Source of the DNA: Sphingomonadales bacterium UBA2369
GTDB taxonomy: Bacteria > Pseudomonadota > Alphaproteobacteria > Sphingomonadales > Sphingomonadaceae
Direction: 5' to 3'
DNA length: 20,588 bases
NCBI GenBank assembly: GCA_002344055.1
Contig: DDTH01000016.1
Coordinates: forward strand, 1 to 20,588
Under the pieces are notes generated by a model that had not been told where the DNA came from, did no database searches, and worked only from the letters and a program-made list of their open reading frames with translations. Made by a program: the position numbers and the translations under genes. Shown piece by piece: positions 1 through 7,404 of this stretch; within the stretch, counting starts at the first letter, position 1; each line of letters starts with the position of its first letter.

Positions 1-246
1 AACAAGTCAGGCGTCGCCGATACGTTGCTCATCATGCGCGACCTCCCCGACCCGGACGTGCTCACGCTCGACCTGGGCGACACGGCAGGCGCACCGGCCG
101 GGACGGGCGCGGGCCGCGGCGTGCTGATCCGCTCGGACCTGTATGACGGTCACCCGATCGAGTTCGTCTCGCTGCCGGAGACGCTCTACATCGGGCCGGC
201 GGATGATCTGGTCGCCGTGAATCCGACCAGCGATCTACTGCTGTAG
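1..246 (+). CDS. C-terminal fragment of an unrecognised protein
   Basis: The frame is open from the first base and ends at TAG 244-246, so this is the last 81 residues of a gene that starts outside the window. An in-frame ATG and TTG lie near the left edge, but I see no reason to treat either as the true start. The fragment is acidic and has a Gly/Ala-rich loop (around AGAPAGTGAG) followed by a beta-like stretch ending in NPTSDLLL. I do not recognise the family and see no catalytic motif. It ends 32 bp before the convergent stop of the FAD dehydrogenase, so the two genes run tail to tail. Whether it belongs to the hydroxyproline locus cannot be told from here. Confidence 0.55.
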   Translation, partial: NKSGVADTLLIMRDLPDPDVLTLDLGDTAGAPAGTGAGRGVLIRSDLYDGHPIEFVSLPETLYIGPADDLVAVNPTSDLLL

Positions 247-278
247 CTGAGGAAACAGGGGGCGCGGGCCGGCGGGCA

Positions 279-1556
279 TCAGCCTGCCGCGCCGCCGCTT
301 CGGAAGCGCTCGAGGTCGAAAGGCGCGGGGTCGACCGGCGGTGCCTCACCGCTGACCATGGCAGCGACCATGTCCGCCGTAACCGCCGCCAGCGTCAGGC
401 CGAGATGCTGGTGGCCGAACGCGTAATAGAGATTCGGCGCGCGCCTGCTCTGTCCGACCGCCGGAAGATAGTCCGGGAAGGTGGGACGTACGCCCATCCA
501 TTCCGTCGCCGGCTCGTCGAAGCGCAGGCCTAGCGCGCGGACATGGTCGCGCAGCCGGGCCCATTTGCGCGGATCGGGCGGGCTGCTCTGCCGGGTGAAT
601 TCGACGAAGCTCGCCGCGCGCAGGCCGGAGGTGAAGCGGGTCACGACCATGGATCGCTCCTCGAAGACAACCGGGGCGAGGTCCGCAGGCCAGTCTGTCG
701 CCGCAGTCTCGATATGATAGCCCCGCTCGGCGACGAGCGGCACCTTGTAACCAATCGGCCGGAGCAGGCTGGCCGAGCCGTATCCCGCGGCAACGATCAT
801 CGCCTCGGCGGTCAGGCTGTCGCCCTCATCGAGCTCCGCAACCTCCGCATCACCCCTCCCGGACAGCGCCCGCACTGTTCCTCGTCGCACAATGCCGCCC
901 GCCCGCACGAACGCTTCGCGTAACGACACAGCCAGTTCGGGGAGGTCGGCAATCTGCCCCGATCCGGCGAAGCGGATCGCTCCGGCCGGCGGGGTTTTGA
1001 GCAAACTCGCAATGGCTGCCAGTTCCTCAGCCGTCGCGTCGCGGAGGCTGGTGGTCCCGGTGTCCGCGGCGCCCCACGCTGCACGGCCCGCGCGGGCGCC
1101 CGCCTCGCTCTCCCAGGCGACAAAATGCCCCTGTTCGCGGAGCAATTCCGGTGCGCCCGCCTGTTCGAGCATCCGCTTCCAGGCCGGCATCGCAGCAGCG
1201 AGCAAGGACCGCAGTGCCGCCGTGCCCGCGTCGAAGCGCCGCCGCCGGCTCGCGGCCAGCATCCGCAGCGAGAAGGGCAGCCAGGCGCCGATCCCACGCG
1301 GCGGCAGAGCGAGCGCGCCGCCGCGCCAGAACAGGCGGCGCCATGCCCCCCGGATTGTTTTGCCCGATGCCAGAGGCTCGATCTGCTCCGTCGCGATATG
1401 GCCGGCATTACCCCAGGAGGCTGCACGCGCCGGATCGCCGGGATCGACAAGGGTCGTGGCAACCCCGCGGGCCTGCAATTTCAGCGCTATGGTGAGGCCG
1501 ACCACGCCACTTCCGATCACCAGCGCGGACCCCGGTGGCGATTTTCGGTTTGGCAT
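279..1556 (-). CDS. FAD-dependent D-amino-acid dehydrogenase, probable D-hydroxyproline dehydrogenase
   Basis: A 425-residue protein of the DAO/DadA family. The N-terminal Rossmann motif GSGVVG at about residues 15-20 binds the FAD ADP moiety, and the C-terminal GHQHLGLT motif is typical of DAO-fold enzymes near the flavin. The family oxidises D-amino acids to imino acids, passing electrons to oxygen or the respiratory chain. Here the likely substrate is cis-4-hydroxy-D-proline, giving 1-pyrroline-4-hydroxy-2-carboxylate, because the divergent neighbours are the epimerase that makes D-Hyp and the deaminase that uses the product. The ATG at 1554-1556 has only a weak Shine-Dalgarno upstream. 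The gene is divergent from the deaminase with 49 bp between the chosen starts. The family is clear; the substrate is inferred from context, and a general D-amino acid or D-proline dehydrogenase is the alternative. Confidence 0.85.
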   Translation of the reverse strand: MPNRKSPPGSALVIGSGVVGLTIALKLQARGVATTLVDPGDPARAASWGNAGHIATEQIEPLASGKTIRGAWRRLFWRGGALALPPRGIGAWLPFSLRMLAASRRRRFDAGTAALRSLLAAAMPAWKRMLEQAGAPELLREQGHFVAWESEAGARAGRAAWGAADTGTTSLRDATAEELAAIASLLKTPPAGAIRFAGSGQIADLPELAVSLREAFVRAGGIVRRGTVRALSGRGDAEVAELDEGDSLTAEAMIVAAGYGSASLLRPIGYKVPLVAERGYHIETAATDWPADLAPVVFEERSMVVTRFTSGLRAASFVEFTRQSSPPDPRKWARLRDHVRALGLRFDEPATEWMGVRPTFPDYLPAVGQSRRAPNLYYAFGHQHLGLTLAAVTADMVAAMVSGEAPPVDPAPFDLERFRSGGAAG

Positions 1557-1605
1557 CGTGCGGGGTCTATCCTAGGCCTTGCCGCGGTTCAACGGAGGGC
1601 GTCGC
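1557..1605. promoter_or_regulatory. divergent control region, Hyp dehydrogenase / Hyp deaminase
   Basis: This 49-bp gap separates the divergent dehydrogenase and deaminase starts. It contains a CCTAGG palindrome (1571-1576) and the strong ribosome-binding site GGAGGG (1594-1599) of the deaminase. It is too short for two independent promoters with operators, so the promoters probably overlap each other or the 5' coding ends. I could not identify -35/-10 boxes with confidence. Confidence 0.4.
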
Positions 1606-2511
1606 GTGGGAAATCTGGTTCCATCCTGGAGCGGGGTATATCCCGCTGCCACCACGCAATTCGCGGCGGACGGATCGGTCGATATCGAGGCGACGCAGCG
1701 TGTGCTGACGGCGTTGGCCGACGACGGCGTGCATGGCCTGATCCTGCTTGGCACCTGCGGGGAGAATAATTCCCTCGACGCCGGCGAGAAGAGTGCGATC
1801 CTGCGCGCCGCCGTCGAGGCGGTGGGTGGCCGTGTCCCCCTGATCACCGGCATCTCGGCCTTCACGACTGACCAGGCAATCGCCTATGCGCGCGAGGCGG
1901 AAGCGATCGGGGTCGACGGGCTGATGGTGCTCCCGGCGATGGTCTATGTGCCGATGCCGGCGGAGATGGCGGCGCATTTCCGCCTGGTCGCGGGCGCGAC
2001 TGCGCTCCCGGTGATGCTCTACAACAATCCGCCCGCCTATCGCGTTTCGATAGACTTCGACACGCTTGGGGCATTGGCGGACATTCCAAACATCGTCGCG
2101 ATCAAGGAAAGCGCGCCCGATCCGCGCCGCTTTACCGACCTCTTCAACCGCTTCGGCGACCGCTACGTCACCATGGCGGGTCTGGACGATGTGGCATTGG
2201 AAGGCCTGCTGCTCGGCGCGAACGGCTGGGTGTCAGGTCTGACCAGCGCGTTTCCGCAGGAATCGGTCGCGCTCATCGCGGCTGTCGATCGCGGCGACTG
2301 GGCGGAGGCGCGGCGCATCTATCGCTGGTTCATGCCCCTGCTTCATCTCGATGCCGAGCACGACCTGGTCCAGTCGATCAAGCTGGCCGAGCAGATCATG
2401 GGCCGCGGTTCCGAGCGGGTCCGCATGCCACGCATGCCGCTGACTGGCGCACGGCGCGCCGAGGTCATCGCGATGGTCGAGCAGTGCGCGGCGACACGGC
2501 CAATCGCCTGA
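1606..2511 (+). CDS. 1-pyrroline-4-hydroxy-2-carboxylate deaminase (DapA/DHDPS family)
   Basis: A 301-residue class I aldolase of the dihydrodipicolinate synthase family. The GTG at 1606 is chosen because GGAGGG (1594-1599) lies six bases upstream; an in-frame TTG at 1579 has no such site. The Schiff-base lysine is K167 (in VAIKES) and the active-site tyrosine is Y139 (in YNNPP). The loop that reads GTTGE in lysine-pathway DapA is GTCGE here (T50, C51), which argues against a housekeeping DapA. Between the hydroxyproline dehydrogenase and epimerase genes, the expected reaction is deamination and ring opening of 1-pyrroline-4-hydroxy-2-carboxylate to 2-oxoglutarate semialdehyde (equivalent to LhpC/HypD). 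It precedes the epimerase by four bases, so the two are translationally close. Other lyases of this family remain possible if context misleads. Confidence 0.86.
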   Translation: MGNLVPSWSGVYPAATTQFAADGSVDIEATQRVLTALADDGVHGLILLGTCGENNSLDAGEKSAILRAAVEAVGGRVPLITGISAFTTDQAIAYAREAEAIGVDGLMVLPAMVYVPMPAEMAAHFRLVAGATALPVMLYNNPPAYRVSIDFDTLGALADIPNIVAIKESAPDPRRFTDLFNRFGDRYVTMAGLDDVALEGLLLGANGWVSGLTSAFPQESVALIAAVDRGDWAEARRIYRWFMPLLHLDAEHDLVQSIKLAEQIMGRGSERVRMPRMPLTGARRAEVIAMVEQCAATRPIA

Positions 2512-2515
2512 TCGC

Positions 2516-3514
2516 ATGAAAAGCGTCTTCTTCTGCATCGACGGGCACACGGCCGGGAACCCGGTACGCCTCGTCGCGGGAGGAGCGCCGCTGCTGCGCG
2601 GCACCAACATGGCCGAACGCCGCGCGGACTTCATGGCGCGCTTCGACTGGATCCGCACCGGCCTGTGCTTCGAGCCGCGCGGGCACGACATGATGTCGGG
2701 CGGCTTCCTTTATCCGCCATCCAGCCCGGAGGCGGATTGCGGGATATTGTTCATCGAAACGAGCGGCTGCCTGCCCATGTGTGGTCACGGCACGATCGGC
2801 ATGATCACGTTCGGGCTGGAGCATGGCCTGATCGTCCCGCGCACAGCCGGACGTCTGACCGTCGAAGTCCCCGCCGGGACAATCGAGATCGACTATGAGA
2901 CGGATGGCGCGAAGGTCGCTTCGGTTCGCATCCGCAATGTTCCTTCCTACCTCGCCGAAACGGGAATCCAGATCGACGTCCCGAATTTCGGACCGCTCAC
3001 CGTCGATGTCTCATATGGCGGCAATTATTACGCCATCGTCGAGCCGCAGGGTGCTTACACAGGCCTCGACGATCTCGGTGCATCGCGCATCGTCGAGCTG
3101 AGCCGCGCGATCCGAACCCTCGTCCGCGAGAAGTTCGAACCCGTTCATCCGCTCGACCCCGACATTCGCGGCGTGAGTCATGTGCTTTGGGCGGACAGGC
3201 CGAAAAGCGCTGGAGCGGACGGCCGCAACGCGGTTTTCTATGGCGAGCGTGCGATCGACCGCAGCCCGTGCGGCACCGGCACATCCGCGCGCATGGCGCA
3301 TCTCGCGGCGACCGGCCGGCTCGCGACCGGAGAGACCTTCGTCCACGAATCCTATATCGGCAGCCGCTTCATTGGCCGGGTCGAGCAAATAGTGACACTG
3401 GCAGGTCGCCCGGCGATCATTCCGTCGATCCAGGGTTCCGCGGTTGCGACCGGCTTCAACACGATCTGGATCGACCGCGACGATCCATTCTGGGCAGGAT
3501 TTTCCGTGGTCTGA
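2516..3514 (+). CDS. 4-hydroxyproline 2-epimerase (proline racemase family)
   Basis: A 332-residue proline-racemase-fold enzyme. Both catalytic cysteines of two-base epimerases are present: C89 in MCGHGT and C252 in SPCGTGT. A Cys at the second site separates epimerases and racemases from trans-3-hydroxyproline dehydratases, which carry Thr there. The enzyme should interconvert trans-4-hydroxy-L-proline and cis-4-hydroxy-D-proline in the cytoplasm, the first step of bacterial Hyp breakdown (equivalent to LhpA/HypE). The ATG at 2516 follows the deaminase stop by four bases and lacks a clear Shine-Dalgarno, suggesting translational coupling. The permease follows 39 bp later on the same strand, so deaminase, epimerase and permease look like one operon. 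Proline racemase is the main alternative; the operon partners favour hydroxyproline. Confidence 0.9.
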   Translation: MKSVFFCIDGHTAGNPVRLVAGGAPLLRGTNMAERRADFMARFDWIRTGLCFEPRGHDMMSGGFLYPPSSPEADCGILFIETSGCLPMCGHGTIGMITFGLEHGLIVPRTAGRLTVEVPAGTIEIDYETDGAKVASVRIRNVPSYLAETGIQIDVPNFGPLTVDVSYGGNYYAIVEPQGAYTGLDDLGASRIVELSRAIRTLVREKFEPVHPLDPDIRGVSHVLWADRPKSAGADGRNAVFYGERAIDRSPCGTGTSARMAHLAATGRLATGETFVHESYIGSRFIGRVEQIVTLAGRPAIIPSIQGSAVATGFNTIWIDRDDPFWAGFSVV

Positions 3515-3540
3515 CCGGCCCGCAGGCGGCCGGCAGCAAA

Positions 3541-3547
3541 AGGGGGA
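3541..3547 (+). promoter_or_regulatory. ribosome-binding site of the amino-acid permease
   Basis: AGGGGGA, six bases before the ATG at 3554. It decides for that ATG over the in-frame TTG at 3548, which overlaps the end of this site. Confidence 0.7.
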
Positions 3548-3553
3548 TTGGAC

Positions 3554-5005
3554 ATGGCGCTGTCGATCTGGGGTCCACGCAAGCCGCTCGACGCGGGCAA
3601 TGCGATCGCTGAGCATCATCGGCTGCGTAAGACCCTGGGCTGGCCGCATCTGGTCGCGCTCGGCATCGGCGCGATCGTCGGCACCGGCATCTATACCTTG
3701 ACCGGCGTCGGTGCCGACCGCGCCGGTCCTGCCGTCATCCTGGCCTTCCTGATCGCCGGCTCGGTCTGTGCCTGCGCGGCGCTTTGCTATGCCGAACTGG
3801 CCACGATGATCCCGACCTCGGGCAGCGCCTATACCTATACTTACACCGCGATCGGCGAATTGCTTGCCTGGGTGGTGGGCTGGAGCCTGATCCTCGAATA
3901 TTCCGTCGCGTGCAGTGCGGTGGCGGTTGGCTGGGCGGCCTATCTGGTCGGCTGGCTGGAATCGGCGGGGATCGCCTTGCCAGCGATGCTTCTGGCGGGG
4001 CCGCATGCTGGCGGGATCATCAACCTGCCGGCGGTGCTGGTTGCCCTCTCGATCTGCGGCCTGTTGATCGCCGGCACACGCGAGAGCGCTACGGTCAACA
4101 TCATCCTGGTGGTGATCAAGATCACCGCGCTCGGCGCCTTCGTCCTGCTTGCCGCTCCGGCGTTCAGCGGGGAGAATCTCGAGCCGTTCATGCCCTATGG
4201 CTTCGGCAGCAGCGTCGATGCGGACGGCACGACGCGGGGCGTGATGGCGGCGGCCGCGATCGTCTTCTTCGCTTTCTACGGCTTCGACGCCGTCGCCACA
4301 TCGGCCGAGGAAACGAAGAATCCAGGGCGCGACCTCACCATCGGGATCGTCGGCTCGATGGCGATCTGCACATTGATCTACGTGCTGGTCGCGGTCACCG
4401 CGATCGGCGCGGTCGATCATCTGCTCCTCGCCGGTTCCAGCGAACCGCTCGCTTTCGTGCTCCGCTTCCTCGACCATCCCGTCGCGGCGAACCTCGTGGC
4501 GCTCGCCGCGCTGATCGCCTTGCCTTCGGTTATCCTGGTGATGATGTACGGGCAGAGCCGCATCTTCTTCGTGATGGCGCGCGACGGCCTGCTCCCGCAG
4601 CGGCTGAGCAAGGTCTCGCCAAAGACCGGGACGCCGGTGTTGATCACCGCTGTCACGGGCATCTTCGTCGCTGCGGTGGCGGGTTTCTTCCGGCTCGACG
4701 AGATTGCCGAACTGGCCAATGCCGGTACCTTGCTGGCGTTCATCGCGGTTGGCGCGTGCGTTATGGTGCTGCGCCGCACCAGGCCGGACGTGAAGCGCGC
4801 CTTCCGCTGCCCGGCGGCCTATGTCGTCGGCACGCTCACGATCATCGGTTGCCTCTATCTGATCTTCAGCCTGCCGGGCTTGACCCTGCTGCGTTTCCTC
4901 GTCTGGAACCTCATCGGGATCGCCGTCTATTTTCTCTACAGCCGCGCGCGCAGCCTGGCCGGCAAGGGGCGGCCCGCACCGGGCGTGCCGGAGGACGCAA
5001 TCTAG
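3554..5005 (+). CDS. APC-family amino-acid permease, probable hydroxyproline/amino-acid importer
   Basis: A 483-residue integral membrane protein of the amino acid-polyamine-organocation superfamily, CAT/YfnA-like. The signature GIGAIVGTGIYTLTG, in the first membrane helix at about residues 36-50, contains the glycine-rich helix break that binds the substrate amino group and carboxylate. About twelve hydrophobic segments follow, within the usual size for the family. The short N-terminal cytoplasmic segment contains a typical TLGW entry to helix 1. The gene is the third in the deaminase-epimerase-permease run, so import of hydroxyproline or small Hyp-related imino acids is the simplest role; the family itself does not fix the substrate. 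Its TAG stop (5003-5005) overlaps the convergent GH127 stop in a shared CTAG. Confidence 0.85.
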   Translation: MALSIWGPRKPLDAGNAIAEHHRLRKTLGWPHLVALGIGAIVGTGIYTLTGVGADRAGPAVILAFLIAGSVCACAALCYAELATMIPTSGSAYTYTYTAIGELLAWVVGWSLILEYSVACSAVAVGWAAYLVGWLESAGIALPAMLLAGPHAGGIINLPAVLVALSICGLLIAGTRESATVNIILVVIKITALGAFVLLAAPAFSGENLEPFMPYGFGSSVDADGTTRGVMAAAAIVFFAFYGFDAVATSAEETKNPGRDLTIGIVGSMAICTLIYVLVAVTAIGAVDHLLLAGSSEPLAFVLRFLDHPVAANLVALAALIALPSVILVMMYGQSRIFFVMARDGLLPQRLSKVSPKTGTPVLITAVTGIFVAAVAGFFRLDEIAELANAGTLLAFIAVGACVMVLRRTRPDVKRAFRCPAAYVVGTLTIIGCLYLIFSLPGLTLLRFLVWNLIGIAVYFLYSRARSLAGKGRPAPGVPEDAI

Positions 5006-7353
5006 GCGGAAAGAATGCGGACGCCGAATACGGGTCCGCACCGGTCCCGCTCGGTACTGGGTCTGAAGCGGATGGTGACCTGCTCCTTGCCCTGCGTCAG
5101 CGTTGGCGGAATCGGATAGTCGACGTCGAAGAATTCGCCCGGCCGCTCGCCGGAAAGCCGTTGCGTCGCGATCGTCTCGCCATCGACGAGAATGTCGAAC
5201 AGCTTGTTCCGCTCCTCGCCCCAATAGGTCGCGCGCAAAGTCAGAGGTCCCGCCGCGACCCGCGCGCGAAAGGCAAAGAAGCCGTGCGCCCGCGCGTCCC
5301 GGCCATAGCGGCCGCGGTAGGTGACCGGGTAGCTGTTGTCGGCTTCCAGATTGTGCTCGCGCTCCGGTTGCATCTCGCCCAGCCGGACCAGATCGACCGT
5401 GCGGGCGGCGAGCGCCTGTCGTTCGACCTCCGCCGCCGCGAGCGCGGCTTCCTCCGCCCGCCAGCCCGCTTCGTCGAAGGCGCGGAAGTAGACCGCTGTG
5501 CGCCGCCGCCATTGCGAGAAGAATGGCGCGAAATGCATGTCGCCCGGCCGCCCGATGCCGTTGCTGCGGAAGTACCCGCGCGCAGCATCGACCGGCGTGA
5601 ACCCGGCAATCAGATCGGCGGATACCAGAGCGGGTGCCGGCCCGGCGAAAGGCTGATCCACCGGTCCAAGATCGGCGGCCAGCACCATGGGGCCGTGCAA
5701 TAGAGCGATGGTCGAGGGATCGTCCACTGTCGCCTCGCTCCTGAGCCGCATCGGTAGATCGAGCGCCACCACGTCGCCCGCGCGCCAGGTCCGCCTGATC
5801 CGAAGATACCCGTCCACCGCTCCGCCGCGCATCGCTCGCCCGTTCACGCTGATCGATGCGCCCCGGCACCACCCCGGTACGCGGAGAGCCAGTTCGAACG
5901 GCTGCGTCGCCGCCTCGATCCGGATCGTGACCCGCTCGCCAAACGGATAGGCCGTCTCCATCCGCAACCGCGTTCCGCGTGCTGCCCAGTTCGCGACGGA
6001 CGGGATGCACAGATTGGCGAACAGGGTCTCGCCCGCCTCCCACCAGATGGATTCGCCATGCTTGGCGTGGCTTTCGATGCCGGTGCCGACGCAGCACCAG
6101 AAGCTGTCTTCCGGTTGGGAAAAGCTGCGATGCTCGCCCGACATCAGCGGTACCATATAGGCGAACATGCCCGTCGCCGGCTCCTGGTGCGCCATGATGT
6201 GGTTGAGGTGCGCGCGCTCATAATAGTCGAACAGCCGCGCCTCCGGCTGCCAGCCATAAAGGTGCCGCGTGAGCTTCAGCATATTGTAGGTGTTGCAGCT
6301 CTCGCAGGTCTGCTCGGTGATATGCTTCGAAACGGTGCGCGGTGCCGGGAAATATTCGCGGTCGGCATTGCCGCCGATCACATAGGAATAGTCGCGCACG
6401 ACCGTTTCCCAGAAGAAACGCGCGGTCCCGGCATGGGCGGTCGAGCCGGTCAGTTCGTGCAGGCGGGCGAGGCCGATCAGCTTCGGAATCTGCGTGTTGG
6501 CGTGGTTCCAGGGCAGGGCATCCTCGCCCCGGCTGAGCGGATCTAGGATGCGGCGGTGGCGCAGCCGTTCGGCCAGGCGCAGCCAACGCGGATCGCCGGT
6601 GCGGGCATGCAGTTCCGCGAAGCTCTCGTTGATGCCGCCATGTTCGCAATCCAGCACCTGCTGCACCTGCGCGTCGTTCAGCGCTGCGAAGACGCGGTCG
6701 ATATAGGCGGCCAGGCCAAGGGCGACGGCGCGTGCACTACCGACCCCGCAATGCGTCTCCGCGTCGAACAGTCCCGCGAACGTCTTGTGCCAATTGTAGA
6801 AGGGCACCCAGCAGCCGTTGAGATCGAAGCCCAGCGAACGGATTTCGCCGCGCATCAGCTCCGGAAACAGCGCCTTGCCGTCCTCGATCACTCCGTCTTG
6901 GCGGCGGCGCGTGAAGCCCGCGACATAGCCGTCGCCATGCGCCGCCTGGCAGGCCGCCAGTTCCTCGACGATATAGCCGGCGCGGCGGCGGCATTCCGCA
7001 TCGCCGGTCTGCGCGTGCATCAGCGAAACGGCGGAAAGATAATGGCCGAGCGTGTGGCCGGCGATCGTATCGCCTTCCCACCCGCCATAGCGTGCGCCCT
7101 TCGGCGCAAGCCCGGCGGAGATATGGAAATTGTGCAGCAGCCGATCGGGTTCGAGCCGGTGGAGATAGCGCTGGTTCGCTTCCACAGCGTCCAGATAGAG
7201 CGAAGGCAGCAGGCGCACGTCCGCCAGTGGCAGCGACCGCGCCCAGCGTGCGGCGGGCACAGCGGCGCCCGCGAGCGATGGCAAGAAGGCCGCGCCGGCG
7301 ACTCCGCCGACAAAGGTCCGCCGGTTCAGTTCCATCCAGCCGCCGCTTGACAT
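5002..7353 (-). CDS. GH127-type beta-L-arabinofuranosidase (DUF1680), Tat-exported
   Basis: A 783-residue secreted glycoside hydrolase. The start is probably the ATG at 7351-7353, with GAGGCGGA just upstream; an ATG at 7335 is also possible. The N-terminus carries a twin-arginine motif (NRRTFVGG), a hydrophobic stretch and an Ala-rich cleavage region, indicating folded export to the periplasm. The zinc/cysteine active site of GH127 (E338, C340, C417 nucleophile and C418 in Bifidobacterium longum HypBA1) is matched by E351 and C353 in TCESCNTYNM and C420-C421 in FWCCVGTG. A barrel domain is followed by beta-sandwich regions and a C-terminal domain ending GPVFGVRILSA. Known members cut beta-L-arabinofuranosyl links, including arabinose on hydroxyproline. 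Beside hydroxyproline catabolism genes that substrate is attractive. GH146-like pectic arabinofuranosidase or the aceric-acid hydrolase activity reported in GH127 are alternatives. Confidence 0.85.
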   Translation of the reverse strand: MSSGGWMELNRRTFVGGVAGAAFLPSLAGAAVPAARWARSLPLADVRLLPSLYLDAVEANQRYLHRLEPDRLLHNFHISAGLAPKGARYGGWEGDTIAGHTLGHYLSAVSLMHAQTGDAECRRRAGYIVEELAACQAAHGDGYVAGFTRRRQDGVIEDGKALFPELMRGEIRSLGFDLNGCWVPFYNWHKTFAGLFDAETHCGVGSARAVALGLAAYIDRVFAALNDAQVQQVLDCEHGGINESFAELHARTGDPRWLRLAERLRHRRILDPLSRGEDALPWNHANTQIPKLIGLARLHELTGSTAHAGTARFFWETVVRDYSYVIGGNADREYFPAPRTVSKHITEQTCESCNTYNMLKLTRHLYGWQPEARLFDYYERAHLNHIMAHQEPATGMFAYMVPLMSGEHRSFSQPEDSFWCCVGTGIESHAKHGESIWWEAGETLFANLCIPSVANWAARGTRLRMETAYPFGERVTIRIEAATQPFELALRVPGWCRGASISVNGRAMRGGAVDGYLRIRRTWRAGDVVALDLPMRLRSEATVDDPSTIALLHGPMVLAADLGPVDQPFAGPAPALVSADLIAGFTPVDAARGYFRSNGIGRPGDMHFAPFFSQWRRRTAVYFRAFDEAGWRAEEAALAAAEVERQALAARTVDLVRLGEMQPEREHNLEADNSYPVTYRGRYGRDARAHGFFAFRARVAAGPLTLRATYWGEERNKLFDILVDGETIATQRLSGERPGEFFDVDYPIPPTLTQGKEQVTIRFRPSTERDRCGPVFGVRILSA

Positions 7354-7404
7354 TCCGCCTCGTCCGCTATGGTTGCGCTGCCCCACGGCCAGCGCAGGAT
7401 TGCC
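7354..7404. promoter_or_regulatory. divergent control region, GH127 / DUF885-KGSADH
   Basis: The 51 bp between the divergent GH127 and DUF885 genes hold both ribosome-binding sites: minus-strand GAGGCGGA next to 7353, and plus-strand AGGA at 7396-7399. This arrangement is consistent with joint control of both transcripts. No operator could be assigned by eye. Confidence 0.4.

Noticed and set aside
1606..2511. Lysine-pathway DapA
   Set aside because: The loop is GTCGE rather than GTTGE and the gene lies inside a hydroxyproline operon, not with lysine or housekeeping genes.
2516..3514. trans-3-hydroxy-L-proline dehydratase
   Set aside because: The second catalytic residue is Cys (C252 in SPCGTGT), not the Thr of the dehydratases.
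3011..6097. A 1028-codon open frame on the minus strand
   Set aside because: It crosses the epimerase, the permease and the GH127 gene. Its predicted protein is Arg-rich and low-complexity with no motif, as expected opposite high-GC genes.
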